A DNA stretch of 64,000 nt from MPNP01 sp963668325 (GCA_963668325.1 OY764222.1:1116001-1180000); one strand, 5' to 3'. Positions 27,298 through 36,982 are shown, numbered from the stretch's first letter. Made by a program: numbers and translations. The notes: generated by a model from the letters alone, not told the origin.

Positions 27298-28032
27298 TTA
27301 GATATCCTGAAAATAATCTCTGACTTGATTCCAGGCATAAGCCAAATGTTCACGCAAACATTCTTCAGCGGTATCAGGGTCTCGCATTAGTATCGCTTCG
27401 TAAATTTTTTGATGAGCCTCATAATTTATTTGATTGTTTTGTGAACTGGATGGCATCTTTGACCATCGGGGGGATAACCATGCCGTGTAAGCTCTATGGA
27501 TTGCTGGCAGAACGGGATTTTGGGGGATTTTATAAAAAATCGAATGAAAATTCACATCTGTTTGATAGAATAGCTCACTGTTACCAATAGCTTCTCTATT
27601 TGTTATAAGAGCTTCATTTAAAGCAGTTATATCTTCCTTTTGGGCATCAGTCGAAGCCTGACGTACAAGAATTGATTCTAGCAATATTCTCGTGTCAAAA
27701 AGGTTTTTGACACTCCCTGGTTCAACCAAAAAACGTGATACAACATCGTTGACGGTATCAAAAGCAGCATCAAAGTTGGATTTCCGTACAACTGGACGAT
27801 ATCGGTGGCGCGCTTCAACCAACCCTTTGTTTGCCAAGGATAGAATCGCCTCACGGACAACTGTTCGACTTACACCAAGTGACTCAACAATTTTCCGCTC
27901 AGGAGGTAAGGGTTCTCCTTCTTTTAACTGTCCAGTTTTGATTTGCTCAACAAAATGGCGGATGAGATCATCTGCTGCCCTGCTATTTCGGGTCCTAGCA
28001 TTTGTAGAGTTCAAGTTGGTTGAATTTTTCAT
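27298..28032 (-). CDS. GntR/FadR-family transcriptional regulator (FCD domain)
   Basis: This 244-residue regulator has an N-terminal winged helix (IKTGQLKEGEPLPPERKIVESLGVSRTVVREAILSLANKGLVEARH, about 32-77) followed by a helical FCD ligand-binding domain (about 100-230). It is transcribed divergently from the sugar-acid operon, with 105 bp between them. It most likely represses both its own gene and the operon and is released by an intermediate. The candidate operator is annotated separately. Effector unknown. Confidence 0.9.
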   Translation of the reverse strand: MKNSTNLNSTNARTRNSRAADDLIRHFVEQIKTGQLKEGEPLPPERKIVESLGVSRTVVREAILSLANKGLVEARHRYRPVVRKSNFDAAFDTVNDVVSRFLVEPGSVKNLFDTRILLESILVRQASTDAQKEDITALNEALITNREAIGNSELFYQTDVNFHSIFYKIPQNPVLPAIHRAYTAWLSPRWSKMPSSSQNNQINYEAHQKIYEAILMRDPDTAEECLREHLAYAWNQVRDYFQDI

Positions 28033-28069
28033 TGAAAATTTCTAAGACAAAAAAACAAAATGAAGTTTG

Positions 28070-28085
28070 GTCATACAATAATGAC
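28070..28085. promoter_or_regulatory. Candidate FadR-type operator between regulator and dehydratase genes
   Basis: GTCAT-ACAATA-ATGAC is a 16-bp inverted repeat in the divergent promoter region. Its TTGGTCATACAA context resembles the GTNTACNNN-type and TTGGTAT-type sites of FCD regulators. Placement between regulator and target supports it. Confidence 0.5.
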
Positions 28086-28136
28086 TTTACTTCATAATAT
28101 TCAGTAGCGTAGTTGGTAGCAAACAAAATTTAGGAT

Positions 28137-29225
28137 ATGGCCAGACTTGAAAAATTCGAAGTCAACCTTTTCAAGGTTCCGCTTTCAGAAGTATTAACCG
28201 ATGCCAAGCATGGTGATCATACCCATTTTGAATTGGTTACAGTCACTCTGAACTTGCAAGATGGCACTGAAGGAATCGGATATACCTATACCGGAGGAAG
28301 AGGTGGGCAGGCGATAAAAACATTGCTTGAATGTGATGTCAAACCGTTCATGTTGGGAAAGGACACAACGGATGTAGAAGCACTCTATGAAGAAATGCAA
28401 TGGCATCTTCATTACGTCGGCCGAGGGGGCATTGTTTCTTTTGCAATTTCTGCTGTCGATATTGCTTTGTGGGATATTCGTTGCAAGAAGGTTAGCCAAC
28501 CTCTTTGGAAATTGGCAGGAGGCTTTTCTGATCGTTGTCAGGTATATGCCGGGGGTATTGACCTGAATTTTCCCTTGCCAAAATTGCTTGATTCCATTCA
28601 GGGGTATATCGACAAAGGGTTTAACGGGGTAAAAATTAAAGTAGGCCAACCTACCCTGGAGGAAGATATTGATCGGGTCAGGGCGGTACGTGAATTAATT
28701 GGGCCAGATATGACCTTTATGGTGGATGCCAATTATGCCTTGAGCGAAAGTGAAGCCATTGAAGCAGCCAAGGCTTTCAAGCCTTACAATATCTTATGGT
28801 TTGAAGAGCCAATTATCCCCGATAACTACAAGGGATATCGTCGGATAGCCGAAGCCACCGGTGTAGCCCTTGCGATGGGTGAAAACCTGCACACTATCCA
28901 TGAGTTCGAGTATGCATTCAGTGATTCGAATTTGAGCTTTATCCAACCAGATGCATCAAATTGTGGGGGGATAACAGGGTGGTTGCAAGTTGCCAACCTT
29001 TCGCAGCAAAACGATATTTCCATTTGTAGTCACGGGATGCAGGAATTACATGTAAGCCTGGTTTCAAGTCAGTCCAATGCTGGTTGGCTGGAAGCCCATT
29101 CCTTTCCTATCGACCAATATACCTTATGTCCATTACAGTTAAAGGACCACAAGGCCATAGCTCCCAATGTTCCGGGAATTGGGGTAACTTTTGACTGGGA
29201 AAAACTTCATGCCACTAGTGATTGA
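28137..29225 (+). CDS. Enolase-superfamily sugar-acid dehydratase (mandelate racemase group) 1
   Basis: This 362-residue TIM-barrel enzyme would abstract the alpha proton of a sugar acid. The catalytic K-x-K (GVKIKVG) is near residue 164. The metal ligands are in MVDANY (about 195), WFEEP (about 222) and MGENLHT (about 249). The catalytic histidine is in CSHGMQELH (about 297). The substrate cannot be read from the motifs. With a Zn-dehydrogenase and a KduD-like reductase next, a hexonate or pentonate is likely. It is first gene of the operon and 9 bp ahead of the dehydrogenase gene. Confidence 0.88.
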   Translation: MARLEKFEVNLFKVPLSEVLTDAKHGDHTHFELVTVTLNLQDGTEGIGYTYTGGRGGQAIKTLLECDVKPFMLGKDTTDVEALYEEMQWHLHYVGRGGIVSFAISAVDIALWDIRCKKVSQPLWKLAGGFSDRCQVYAGGIDLNFPLPKLLDSIQGYIDKGFNGVKIKVGQPTLEEDIDRVRAVRELIGPDMTFMVDANYALSESEAIEAAKAFKPYNILWFEEPIIPDNYKGYRRIAEATGVALAMGENLHTIHEFEYAFSDSNLSFIQPDASNCGGITGWLQVANLSQQNDISICSHGMQELHVSLVSSQSNAGWLEAHSFPIDQYTLCPLQLKDHKAIAPNVPGIGVTFDWEKLHATSD

Positions 29226-29234
29226 ACAAAGACA

Positions 29235-30272
29235 ATGAATGATACTTATTTAGCCGCCTTTTACCGGGGAAACCATAACTTCACCCTTGATCAGAGAACC
29301 TTGATGAAGCCAGCACCAGACGAAGTCTCGATTCGAGTGAGCTATTGTGGAATTTGTGGTACTGATATGCACGTATTTCATGGTAACATGGATGATCGGA
29401 TTGGGTTCAACCGGGTGATCGGGCATGAAATGTCAGGTACCGTCATGGCTGTAGGCAAGGATTGTAACGATATAGAGCCAGGTAACAAGGTTGTTGTACG
29501 CCCACTAGATCATTGTGGTGATTGTCCAGCATGTAATTCCGGTTTAAGTCACATATGCCACAACCTCAAATTCCTTGGACTTGATACCAACGGTGCCATG
29601 CAGGAAATATGGACCGTACCGGCCCATACGTTACATGTATTGCCAGACAATATAAAGATGGAACATGCGGCCCTGATCGAGCCCCTTGCCGTTGCCTGCC
29701 ATGATGTCCGCTTGTCGGAACTCAAGGAAGGTGAAGATGCCCTTGTAATTGGTGGTGGTCCCATCGGAGCATTGGTCGCCATGATGGCGAGGGATGCTGG
29801 TGGAAATGTAATGATTTCGGAAATCAACCCTCATCGTATAACTGTTTTGGGTAATTTGGATTTTGAGGTTATTGATCCTTCGAAGCAGGATTTGGCAGAT
29901 GAAGTGAATAAACGTACCAACGGCAAGGGTGTTGATGTAGTTTTTGAGGTTTCTGGAACACAAGCAGGGGTTGATGCCATGACTGCTGTCGCTTCCACAA
30001 GAGCCCGCCTGGTTTTGGTTGCCATTCACGCTGAAAAACCAAAGATAGATCTGTTTCAGTTTTTCTGGCGAGAACTGCAATTGATGGGTGTAAGGGTTTA
30101 CGAACCGGAGGATTATGAGAAGGCAATTGATATTATTGTCGGTGGTGAAGTTGATGTAGGTGCTCTGATTACGGATATCAGGCCACTATCAGAAATCCAG
30201 GCTGCTTTTGAAGAATTGGACAAGAATCCTTCGGCAATGAAAACCCTACTGAAAATAGGAAATGATTTATGA
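29235..30272 (+). CDS. Zinc-dependent medium-chain alcohol dehydrogenase
   Basis: This 345-residue dehydrogenase is of the sorbitol/L-idonate/threonine dehydrogenase class. The catalytic zinc site is in CGICGTDMHVFHG (about 36-48) and GHEMSG (about 63). The structural zinc cysteines are in DHCGDCPACNSGLSHIC (about 94-110). The Rossmann motif is VIGGGPIGALVA (about 171). It would oxidise a hydroxyl of a sugar acid or polyol with NAD(P). L-gulonate or L-galactonate 5-dehydrogenase are possible analogues. It overlaps the next gene by 4 bp (ATGA). Confidence 0.9.
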   Translation: MNDTYLAAFYRGNHNFTLDQRTLMKPAPDEVSIRVSYCGICGTDMHVFHGNMDDRIGFNRVIGHEMSGTVMAVGKDCNDIEPGNKVVVRPLDHCGDCPACNSGLSHICHNLKFLGLDTNGAMQEIWTVPAHTLHVLPDNIKMEHAALIEPLAVACHDVRLSELKEGEDALVIGGGPIGALVAMMARDAGGNVMISEINPHRITVLGNLDFEVIDPSKQDLADEVNKRTNGKGVDVVFEVSGTQAGVDAMTAVASTRARLVLVAIHAEKPKIDLFQFFWRELQLMGVRVYEPEDYEKAIDIIVGGEVDVGALITDIRPLSEIQAAFEELDKNPSAMKTLLKIGNDL

Positions 30273-31039
30273 CTGTAATGTCGCTTTTTGATTTAACTGG
30301 CAAGGTTGCCTTGGTGACAGGTTGCCGCCGCGGAATCGGTCGTGGTATGGCTGAAGCTTTGGCAAGTGCTGGTGCCGATATAATTGGGGTAAGTGCTTCC
30401 CTGGAGAAAAAGGGCAGTGCAATTGAAGAAGCAGTTCAAAAAGCTGGGTGTAACTTTAGAGGTTACCAATGTAACTTCAAGCAACGTGAATCGCTTTATG
30501 AGTTTGTAGAGCAACTTGAGAAGAATAATGATTTTCCTGACATTCTTGTAAACAATGCAGGCACGATCAAACGCGAACCAGCGGCTCAACATCCAGATAC
30601 CTGGTGGGATGAGGTTATGGAGGTCAACCTGACGGCGCAATTTATTCTTAGTCGTGAAATCGGACGTAGAATGGTTGAGAAAAGAAGTGGAAAAATCATA
30701 TTTACCGCCTCTTTGCTTACATTCCAGGGAGGTATTAATGTACCTGGATATTCAGCCTCCAAAGGTGGTATCGGGCAATTAACCAAAGCCTTGGCCAATG
30801 AATGGGCCTCCAAAGGGGTTAATGTCAATGCCATCGCTCCAGGTTATATTGCAACTGACAATACTGAAGCCTTGCGTAATGATACCGATCGGAACAAGGC
30901 AATACTTGAACGCATTCCGGCCGGCCGGTGGGGGAAGCCTGAGGATTTTGCCGGGCCTGTCGTGTTTCTGGCTTCGTCAGCTTCGGATTATGTGAATGGC
31001 GAAATTCTTACTGTGGATGGTGGCTGGATGGGCAGGTAA
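30269..31039 (+). CDS. KduD-like short-chain dehydrogenase
   Basis: This 256-residue reductase closely resembles 2-deoxy-D-gluconate/2-dehydro-3-deoxy-D-gluconate dehydrogenase KduD. It shows VALVTGCRRGIGRGMAEALA (about 14-33, cofactor loop), ILVNNAGTIKREPA (about 91), the active-site serine in TASLLTFQGG and Tyr/Lys in YSASKGGI (about 161-168), then NVNAIAPGYIATDNTEALR and the typical ERIPAGRWG. It would interconvert keto-deoxy or keto sugar acids. It overlaps the alcohol dehydrogenase gene by 4 bp, so the two work in one pathway. Confidence 0.9.
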   Translation: MTVMSLFDLTGKVALVTGCRRGIGRGMAEALASAGADIIGVSASLEKKGSAIEEAVQKAGCNFRGYQCNFKQRESLYEFVEQLEKNNDFPDILVNNAGTIKREPAAQHPDTWWDEVMEVNLTAQFILSREIGRRMVEKRSGKIIFTASLLTFQGGINVPGYSASKGGIGQLTKALANEWASKGVNVNAIAPGYIATDNTEALRNDTDRNKAILERIPAGRWGKPEDFAGPVVFLASSASDYVNGEILTVDGGWMGR

Positions 31040-31198
31040 GGCCATTAATCTGACGTTGATCCTTACCCAAAAGGTCCAACCTCAGCCCTTGTTATCTATA
31101 ATCTCCTGATATCCTACATTTTGCCCCAAAACTGTTTGATTTATCTTGTTGCACAACCAAAGTGAAATCCTTATTTTAATCATACCAAATTCGAACTT

Positions 31199-31212
31199 TC
31201 GCAAATTTGCGA
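31199..31212. promoter_or_regulatory. Palindrome upstream of the TRAP transporter genes
   Basis: TCGCAAATTTGCGA is a perfect 14-bp palindrome 34 bp before the binding-protein start. A CATACCAAATT sequence resembling an FCD-regulator half site lies just before it. The 206-bp gap from the reductase gene otherwise has no ORF, so a second promoter here is likely. This may be its operator. Confidence 0.4.
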
Positions 31213-31245
31213 GGGAGCAAATCTATTTTTCTATGGAGGATAAAA

Positions 31246-32268
31246 ATGAGTACCACTAGAATTACTGGTATTATAGCATCAGTGTTTCTGATGATTGTTG
31301 GGTCGGCCATGTCGACTTCGGCCCAAACTGTTCTAAGAATTCAAACCCACTTTTCGCCAGAAACCCTTTCCGGGCAAATGGCGGCCGAATTTATTGAAGA
31401 CATCGTAGCCATGTCAAATGGCGAAATTGAAGTCGAAATGTTTTACTCTTCTGCTGTTGTAAAATCAGCAGAAACCTTTGATGCTGCAGCTACAGGCATA
31501 CTTGATTGCGATATGACTGGTGGTTCCTACCAAACGGGTAAAAATCCTGCGTTCCAGTTTGCCGGTGACCTTGCTGGTGGATACACCAATCCATATCAGC
31601 AGATGGCCTGGCTTCTGCATAACGATGGTTATGATGTACTGAATGAACTCTATAATGCACATAATATGGAGTTTATCGGTTGGTGGATTCCTGGTCCGGA
31701 ATCGCTTTCCTCCACGCGACCAATCCGTGGGGTTGATGATTTCAAGGATTGGAAATTCCGTTCACCGCCGGGTATGATGACTCTGGTCTTCAATAATCTT
31801 GGTGCATCACCAATTGTTATGGACTTCAATGAAATCTTCACCGCACTTGAAACAGGTATTATTGACGGTGCAGATGCCGCCAACCTCACGAATAATGTGG
31901 GTCTGGGACTTTATGATATTGTCGAACATACCAACTATCCCGGTTTCCATTCCATGCCTGCGGACCACCTCACTTGTCGCAAGGATGTGTGGGATGCCAT
32001 GCCAGCCCATCACCAGGCTATTCTTAAGGTTGCAATGCAAGCATTGGCTCTTCGCAATGCCACCAAGAATGAGGTCGAAAATAATAAAACAGCCAAGGAG
32101 CTTCGTGCCAAGGGCATCAACCTCTATGAATGGTCCGAGGAAGAACTTAGCAAGTACCGGGCAGCTGTTCAAGCAGGTTGGACTGAATTCGCAACTACAC
32201 CAGAAGCAAAGGCCCTTCTTGAAAGTCACATTGACTTCCTGGTTGAGCTCGGCTTGATGTCGCGATAA
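31246..32268 (+). CDS. TRAP transporter solute-binding protein (DctP type)
   Basis: I chose the ATG at 31246, with GGAGGA five bases upstream. It opens a signal peptide (MSTTRITGIIASVFLMIVGSAMSTSAQT). The mature protein has the DctP fold markers: THFSPETLSGQMAAEFIEDI at the start, the substrate arginine region KDWKFRSPPGMM and ALETGIIDGADAANLTNN (about 204-221). It would bind an organic or sugar acid in the periplasm for the DctQM pump encoded downstream. A strong terminator follows, so its message is probably more abundant than the membrane-subunit message. Confidence 0.92.
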   Translation: MSTTRITGIIASVFLMIVGSAMSTSAQTVLRIQTHFSPETLSGQMAAEFIEDIVAMSNGEIEVEMFYSSAVVKSAETFDAAATGILDCDMTGGSYQTGKNPAFQFAGDLAGGYTNPYQQMAWLLHNDGYDVLNELYNAHNMEFIGWWIPGPESLSSTRPIRGVDDFKDWKFRSPPGMMTLVFNNLGASPIVMDFNEIFTALETGIIDGADAANLTNNVGLGLYDIVEHTNYPGFHSMPADHLTCRKDVWDAMPAHHQAILKVAMQALALRNATKNEVENNKTAKELRAKGINLYEWSEEELSKYRAAVQAGWTEFATTPEAKALLESHIDFLVELGLMSR

Positions 32269-32293
32269 GTTCTTAAGTTAATTTTAATTGATT

Positions 32294-32336
32294 TATAGCG
32301 GCAGAATCATATTGTTTCTGCCGCTATAGTTTTTTT
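32294..32336 (+). terminator. Strong intrinsic terminator/attenuator after the TRAP binding-protein gene
   Basis: A perfect 13-bp stem (TATAGCGGCAGAA / TTCTGCCGCTATA, 32294-32328) with a 9-base loop is followed by seven T (32330-32336). It lies inside the cluster, before the second dehydratase. It would end most binding-protein transcripts. Confidence 0.88.
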
Positions 32337-32356
32337 GGGGCCTACTGGTTTGGTTG

Positions 32357-33523
32357 ATGAAGATTGCAAAGGTTACCAGCCATGTTCTCCAGTATGAGCT
32401 TCCAGAAATACTAGGTTATTCCCAGCAATATTATTCGAAGAGAACAGCCCATCTGGTCAGGGTTGATACGAATGAAGGAGTAACTGGTTGGGGGGAATGT
32501 TTCGGCCCTGGCAACATAGCTATCGCCAACAAAAGCATCGTGGAAAGAGTTATACAACCCCTGATTTTGGGTGATGACCCCTTGGACAGGGATGTGATAT
32601 GGCACAAAGTCTATAATCTTCTTCGAGACCATGGCCAAAAGGGAATGCCATTGCAAGCTCTGTCTGGAATTGATATTGCATTATGGGACATTGCGGGTAA
32701 GATTGCCGGACTTCCAATCCATAAGTTGATTGGAGGTTCTCACCGGACGGATGTTCCCACATATGGTTATGGCATGATGCTACGACCGGAAGAACCACAA
32801 GATATTGCTGTTCGTTTCAAGGAAGAAGCAATCTCATTGCAGGAGATGGGTTTTTCTGCCATAAAGATGAAAGTGGGTGTCGGATCAAAAAAGGACATTT
32901 CCTTGGTTCAGTCTGTCCGTGATGGTATTGGAGATAATCTTTGCCTCATGGTGGATGCCAATCACTGTTATACGACCAGTGAGGCATTCCATGTCGGGCA
33001 TGCCCTTGAAGAGCTTGATGTTTATTGGTTTGAAGAACCGGTCGCACCAGAGGATTTGAAAGGATACAGGGAATTAAGGGAAGGATTGAGAATTAACATT
33101 GCAGGTGGTGAAGCAGAGTATAATCGTTGGGGATGGCTGAATTTATTGGAATCCCGCGGATTGGATATTGCCCAACCCGAAGTCTGTGCTTTGGGTGGTA
33201 TAACGGAATATCTGCGGGTACTGGCCTTGTGTCATGCACATTTTACACCGGTTGTAAACCATGTATGGGGATCAGCCATAGCACTTGCAACGAATTTACA
33301 ACTACTGGCCTCGATTCCACCTTTACCAGGTGGGTTGCATCCCTGGGAACCGATGCTAGAATTTGATACAACAGATAACAGGTTTCTTGAGGAGTTGCTC
33401 AGGACACCACTTCGAATAAAAGAACAGGTTAAGAAGAATGGTGGGAGAGTAGCCATTCCAACTGGCCCTGGCTTGGGGGTTGAACCTGATCTCGACTTTA
33501 TTAGAAGGCATGAAATCTCTTAG
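32357..33523 (+). CDS. Enolase-superfamily sugar-acid dehydratase (mandelate racemase group) 2
   Basis: I chose the ATG at 32357, rather than the TTG three bases earlier, giving 388 residues. The catalytic K-x-K is in AIKMKVG (about 170). Metal ligands are in MVDANH (about 199), WFEEPVAPED (about 224) and AGGEAEY (about 251). A catalytic histidine is probable in PVVNHVWGSAIALATN (about 300-315). It is only distantly similar to the first dehydratase in this cluster, so the two probably take different substrates or epimers. It sits between the TRAP binding-protein and membrane-subunit genes, tying its substrate to the imported acid. Confidence 0.87.
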   Translation: MKIAKVTSHVLQYELPEILGYSQQYYSKRTAHLVRVDTNEGVTGWGECFGPGNIAIANKSIVERVIQPLILGDDPLDRDVIWHKVYNLLRDHGQKGMPLQALSGIDIALWDIAGKIAGLPIHKLIGGSHRTDVPTYGYGMMLRPEEPQDIAVRFKEEAISLQEMGFSAIKMKVGVGSKKDISLVQSVRDGIGDNLCLMVDANHCYTTSEAFHVGHALEELDVYWFEEPVAPEDLKGYRELREGLRINIAGGEAEYNRWGWLNLLESRGLDIAQPEVCALGGITEYLRVLALCHAHFTPVVNHVWGSAIALATNLQLLASIPPLPGGLHPWEPMLEFDTTDNRFLEELLRTPLRIKEQVKKNGGRVAIPTGPGLGVEPDLDFIRRHEIS

Positions 33524-33541
33524 GAAAAATTAGGGGGTAAA

Positions 33542-34390
33542 TTGGACAAGATTCTTGAAGTTATATGGGATTGGTTGATACCGATTGCCTTTATTGTTTG
33601 TGTGGGGTGGTTTATCTGGCATGCTCCAGCTTTTATCCTTGATATTATTCCACCCCAAAATCCCAGTTTGTATGATCAAATAAGTGAGTTGCACCTTCGC
33701 AAGGATGTAGCACCATGGGGTGGTAGCTTGTTCGGTGGTTATACCGATCTGTTAGATTGGGTAGCCATTATCATGATTCCAGTAATTTTGGGGTTTGGGG
33801 TCAGAAATATCAAAGTTGAAGCCATGGAATACCAGGATTGGCGTCCGGTTGATCGAGTTGCCTTGTTTTTTGGGCGTGTTACAATGGTCCTGATTATCTC
33901 CATGACACTGGTCATGTTATATGAAGTTTTTCTCAGGTACGCTCTGGAAAGACCAACCTTATGGGCAAATGAACTTACGCTCTGGATAGCTGGCTTTGTA
34001 TTTCTCCTCTCGGGGCTATATGCCATGCAACAAAGATGCCATATCCGCATATTCTTGATATATGATATGGTACCCCGATGGGCCCAACGAGCATTTGATA
34101 CGATTTGGGCAATTTTGATAGTTATTTTTGCCTTTTTCTTGATTTATGGCAGTTACCAGCAGGTTTTTGTTGTCAAGTTCTACCGGTGGGAAATGTTTGG
34201 TACGGCCTTTGATCCACCGATACCCGCCACGGTTCAGCCAGCTATCCTTATCATCGTAGCCATGATTGCCATTCAAAGCATTCTGAACCTGATTTCCGAT
34301 TGGAACAAACAACCAACCATTCACACGGCGGCTGATGATATTGACCCGGATGAAATTGAAATTATTAAACGTACTTTGGAGACCAAATAA
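33542..34390 (+). CDS. TRAP transporter small permease (DctQ type)
   Basis: The start is a TTG preceded by AGGGGGT. No ATG fits. The 282-residue protein is longer than usual DctQ (about 160-220) because of an N-terminal extension with its own spans (WLIPIAFIVCVGWFIWHAPAF at about 13-32, and WVAIIMIPVILGFGV). The DctQ core (about 100-250) includes LMLYEVFLRYALERPTLWANELTLWI, with the family's R-Y...W-A-N-E-L signature. It is directly followed by the large permease gene with no gap. The extended form resembles the FcbT2-like group. Confidence 0.85.
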   Translation: MDKILEVIWDWLIPIAFIVCVGWFIWHAPAFILDIIPPQNPSLYDQISELHLRKDVAPWGGSLFGGYTDLLDWVAIIMIPVILGFGVRNIKVEAMEYQDWRPVDRVALFFGRVTMVLIISMTLVMLYEVFLRYALERPTLWANELTLWIAGFVFLLSGLYAMQQRCHIRIFLIYDMVPRWAQRAFDTIWAILIVIFAFFLIYGSYQQVFVVKFYRWEMFGTAFDPPIPATVQPAILIIVAMIAIQSILNLISDWNKQPTIHTAADDIDPDEIEIIKRTLETK

Positions 34391-36019
34391 ATGGATGTAG
34401 GTACAATTTCTCTAGTATTGGTCTTTGGACTGATTACCCTCCTCGCCATAGGGATGCCATTGGGATTTGCTTCAGCAGTCCTGGCGCTCTTGGTCATGGT
34501 AATGAAATTCGAACCCAACCTGTTGTTGGATCCATTCAGTTTCGGTGATGGAATATTGACTGGTCGGCCAGGTACGGGACCTCTTTATCTGCTTACCCAG
34601 AAAATTTTTGATCTAATGACGGAGTATGTGCTCATATCAGTGCCGTTATTTATATTCATGGCCGCTCTCCTGGAGCGGTCTGGCATCGCCAAGGAGATGT
34701 ATGATTCGCTGGATTTCTGGTTATCAAGGGCTCGTGGAGGCATTGCCATTATCACCTCATTGATGGCCGTTTTGATGGCTGCGATGTCTGGGATAATTGG
34801 TGGTGAAGTTGTCCTGCTTGGCCTGATAGCCTTACCGCAGATGCTCCGGCTTGGCTATAACCAGAATCTTGCCATAGGTACGATCTGTGCCTCAGGAAGT
34901 CTTGGTACGATGATTCCGCCATCGATTGTTCTCATCATTTATGGGCTGATCACGGAGACATCTATCAAGGCACTCTTTACCGGTGCGTTTATTCCGGGAT
35001 TCATGTTGGCCAGTTTCATTATTCTTTACATAATTATCCGAACCCAGCTGAACCCATCTCTGGCTCCTTTGCCTGAGCCCAGGGAAGGCGACCCGACCAG
35101 TATTCAAAAGCTTGGTTTGTTTGGAGCTTTTCTGTCCATTCTTCTTACTGGCGTCTCCACACTCCTGTTTTTACGGGCATTGTTTTTTACCCTCACTGGT
35201 CAGAACTCTACGCCAGATGTATTGGAAGAGCCTATTTTCCTGGGGATGTCCAATCACTTACCCTATCTTGTCGGGTATGTTGCTGTTGGTCTGGTTCTGA
35301 CGTTATTTGTCTTTGGTAGGCAGCGCTGTCGCATAGGGTGGACGCATGGCAAGGGTTTGGTACCACCCTTTACTGTCATTGGAGTTGTTTTAGGTTCAAT
35401 TTATGGGGGCATATCTGGTATCACTGAAGCCGCTGGAATGGGAGCTCTGGCGGTATTTATTATTGCAGCCTTCCGAGGGGAAGCAACAGTCGGTCTTCTG
35501 TGGGACAGCTTAATGCGAACATTGAGATCCACGGGAACGATCATTTGGGTAACAATCGGTGCGGCCGCCCTTGCTGGTGCCTACACGCTTGCGGGTGGGC
35601 CAGTATTTATCGCCAATCTTATCGTTGGAAGCGAAATGCCGACCATGTTGGTATTGCTGGTGATGATGGTGATCCTCCTGTTCATGGGTGCCTTTATGGA
35701 TTGGGTAGGTATTGTGTTATTGATCATTCCGGTATTCCTGCCGATTGTTCAGCGATTACCCATTGAGGAGATTGGTATCATTGGTCAGTTGGAGCCAAAA
35801 TATGTTGCTGTTTGGTTCGGTGTCCTTTTCTGCATGAACATGCAGGTAAGTTTCCTTTCGCCACCTTTTGGACCGGCAGCTTTTTACTTGAAATCGGTTG
35901 CCCCTCCACACATATCCCTGACTGATATTTTCAAAGGATTTCTGCCATTTATTTGTATACAATTACTAGCACTTGCTGTTATGCTTATTTGGCCACCAAT
36001 TATTGAGATTCTCTTGTAA
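34391..36019 (+). CDS. TRAP transporter large permease (DctM type)
   Basis: This 542-residue permease has about twelve spans and is longer than the usual 430. The extra length is a central segment (about 225-320) with added spans. DctM signatures are visible: SVPLFIFMAALLERSGIAKEMYDSL (about 87-111), GIIGGEVVLLGLIALPQML, ASGSLGTMIPPSIVLIIYG (about 167-185) and GGISGITEAAGMGALAVF. It couples substrate uptake to a sodium or proton gradient. The start codon immediately follows the stop of dctQ. Confidence 0.9.
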   Translation: MDVGTISLVLVFGLITLLAIGMPLGFASAVLALLVMVMKFEPNLLLDPFSFGDGILTGRPGTGPLYLLTQKIFDLMTEYVLISVPLFIFMAALLERSGIAKEMYDSLDFWLSRARGGIAIITSLMAVLMAAMSGIIGGEVVLLGLIALPQMLRLGYNQNLAIGTICASGSLGTMIPPSIVLIIYGLITETSIKALFTGAFIPGFMLASFIILYIIIRTQLNPSLAPLPEPREGDPTSIQKLGLFGAFLSILLTGVSTLLFLRALFFTLTGQNSTPDVLEEPIFLGMSNHLPYLVGYVAVGLVLTLFVFGRQRCRIGWTHGKGLVPPFTVIGVVLGSIYGGISGITEAAGMGALAVFIIAAFRGEATVGLLWDSLMRTLRSTGTIIWVTIGAAALAGAYTLAGGPVFIANLIVGSEMPTMLVLLVMMVILLFMGAFMDWVGIVLLIIPVFLPIVQRLPIEEIGIIGQLEPKYVAVWFGVLFCMNMQVSFLSPPFGPAAFYLKSVAPPHISLTDIFKGFLPFICIQLLALAVMLIWPPIIEILL

Positions 36020-36034
36020 AGCGAGGTAATTCCC

Positions 36035-36982
36035 ATGCTTGATGAAAACCAGTTATCGTTTTTTGCCGAGAATGGTTATATTGTCGTACCGGATGTCATT
36101 GACAAGGCAACCATAGAAGCCGTAAAGAGTGAATACATCGACCTGATGGACGATCTTTACAGAGATTGGTTTGAACAAGGTCTGGTTGCGGTTTCGCCAG
36201 AGGGACTTTCGTTCTGGGACAAGATCAGTGAATGTAATTTACAAGGGCTTGATTGGTTCCAACCTTTGGATATCAGTCTTCCCCATAATGATATTGAAAC
36301 TGACACCCCAATGCATTTTGGCCCGGCAGTATTTGATATCATTACCCATAAGAACCTTGTAGATATAGTGGAACAGCTGATTGGTCCAGAGATCACCTCC
36401 AATCCCATTCAACATGTCAGGATCAAGCCACCAGCAAGAAGTGTACCCAAAGATGAAACTCGTGCCCATATTACCGTAACCGACTGGCATCAGGATATGG
36501 GTGTAACCCTGGAAGAAGCTAACAACACTAAAATGATAACTGCCTGGTTGGCTGTAACTGATGCCACGGTTGAGAACGGGTGCCTCCAGGTTGCGTCAGG
36601 GAAACATGACAATTTGCTTCCACACTGCAACAAGACACAAGTTGGCATAGCTGACAAGTTCATTCCCAAGGACCAAAGCATTCCAACACCCGTCCCTGCT
36701 GGTGGCATTGTTGTTTTTCACCCCTTTACGCCTCATTCCTCCCTACCTAACAAGAGTGATGAGTTTCGGTGGTCCTTTGACTTGCGATACAATGTCACTG
36801 GTCAACCCACAGGCCGTAGCCAGTTCCCTGATTTTGTTGTACGTTCCAAGGCTAATCCCGAACTGGAACTCAAAGACTGGCAGGTTTGGCGAAGAAGTTG
36901 GGAAGAGGCACGCTTCAATCTTGCGAACATTGCACATATTCCTCAACATCGGTGGAGCAATGATGCTCCCTATTGCGCCTGA
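36035..36982 (+). CDS. Phytanoyl-CoA dioxygenase (PhyH) family Fe(II)/2-oxoglutarate oxygenase
   Basis: This 315-residue protein has the non-heme iron triad in TDWHQDMG (H and D, about 151-157) and FHPFTPHSS (distal H, about 230-236). The 2-oxoglutarate-binding arginine is probably in FRWSFDLRY (about 246-254). Substrate unknown. It lies 15 bp after dctM in the sugar-acid cluster, so it may hydroxylate or oxidatively cleave the imported compound before dehydration. A hairpin with ACCC-CGG/CCG-GGGT arms (37013-37035) follows the gene. Confidence 0.85.
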   Translation: MLDENQLSFFAENGYIVVPDVIDKATIEAVKSEYIDLMDDLYRDWFEQGLVAVSPEGLSFWDKISECNLQGLDWFQPLDISLPHNDIETDTPMHFGPAVFDIITHKNLVDIVEQLIGPEITSNPIQHVRIKPPARSVPKDETRAHITVTDWHQDMGVTLEEANNTKMITAWLAVTDATVENGCLQVASGKHDNLLPHCNKTQVGIADKFIPKDQSIPTPVPAGGIVVFHPFTPHSSLPNKSDEFRWSFDLRYNVTGQPTGRSQFPDFVVRSKANPELELKDWQVWRRSWEEARFNLANIAHIPQHRWSNDAPYCA

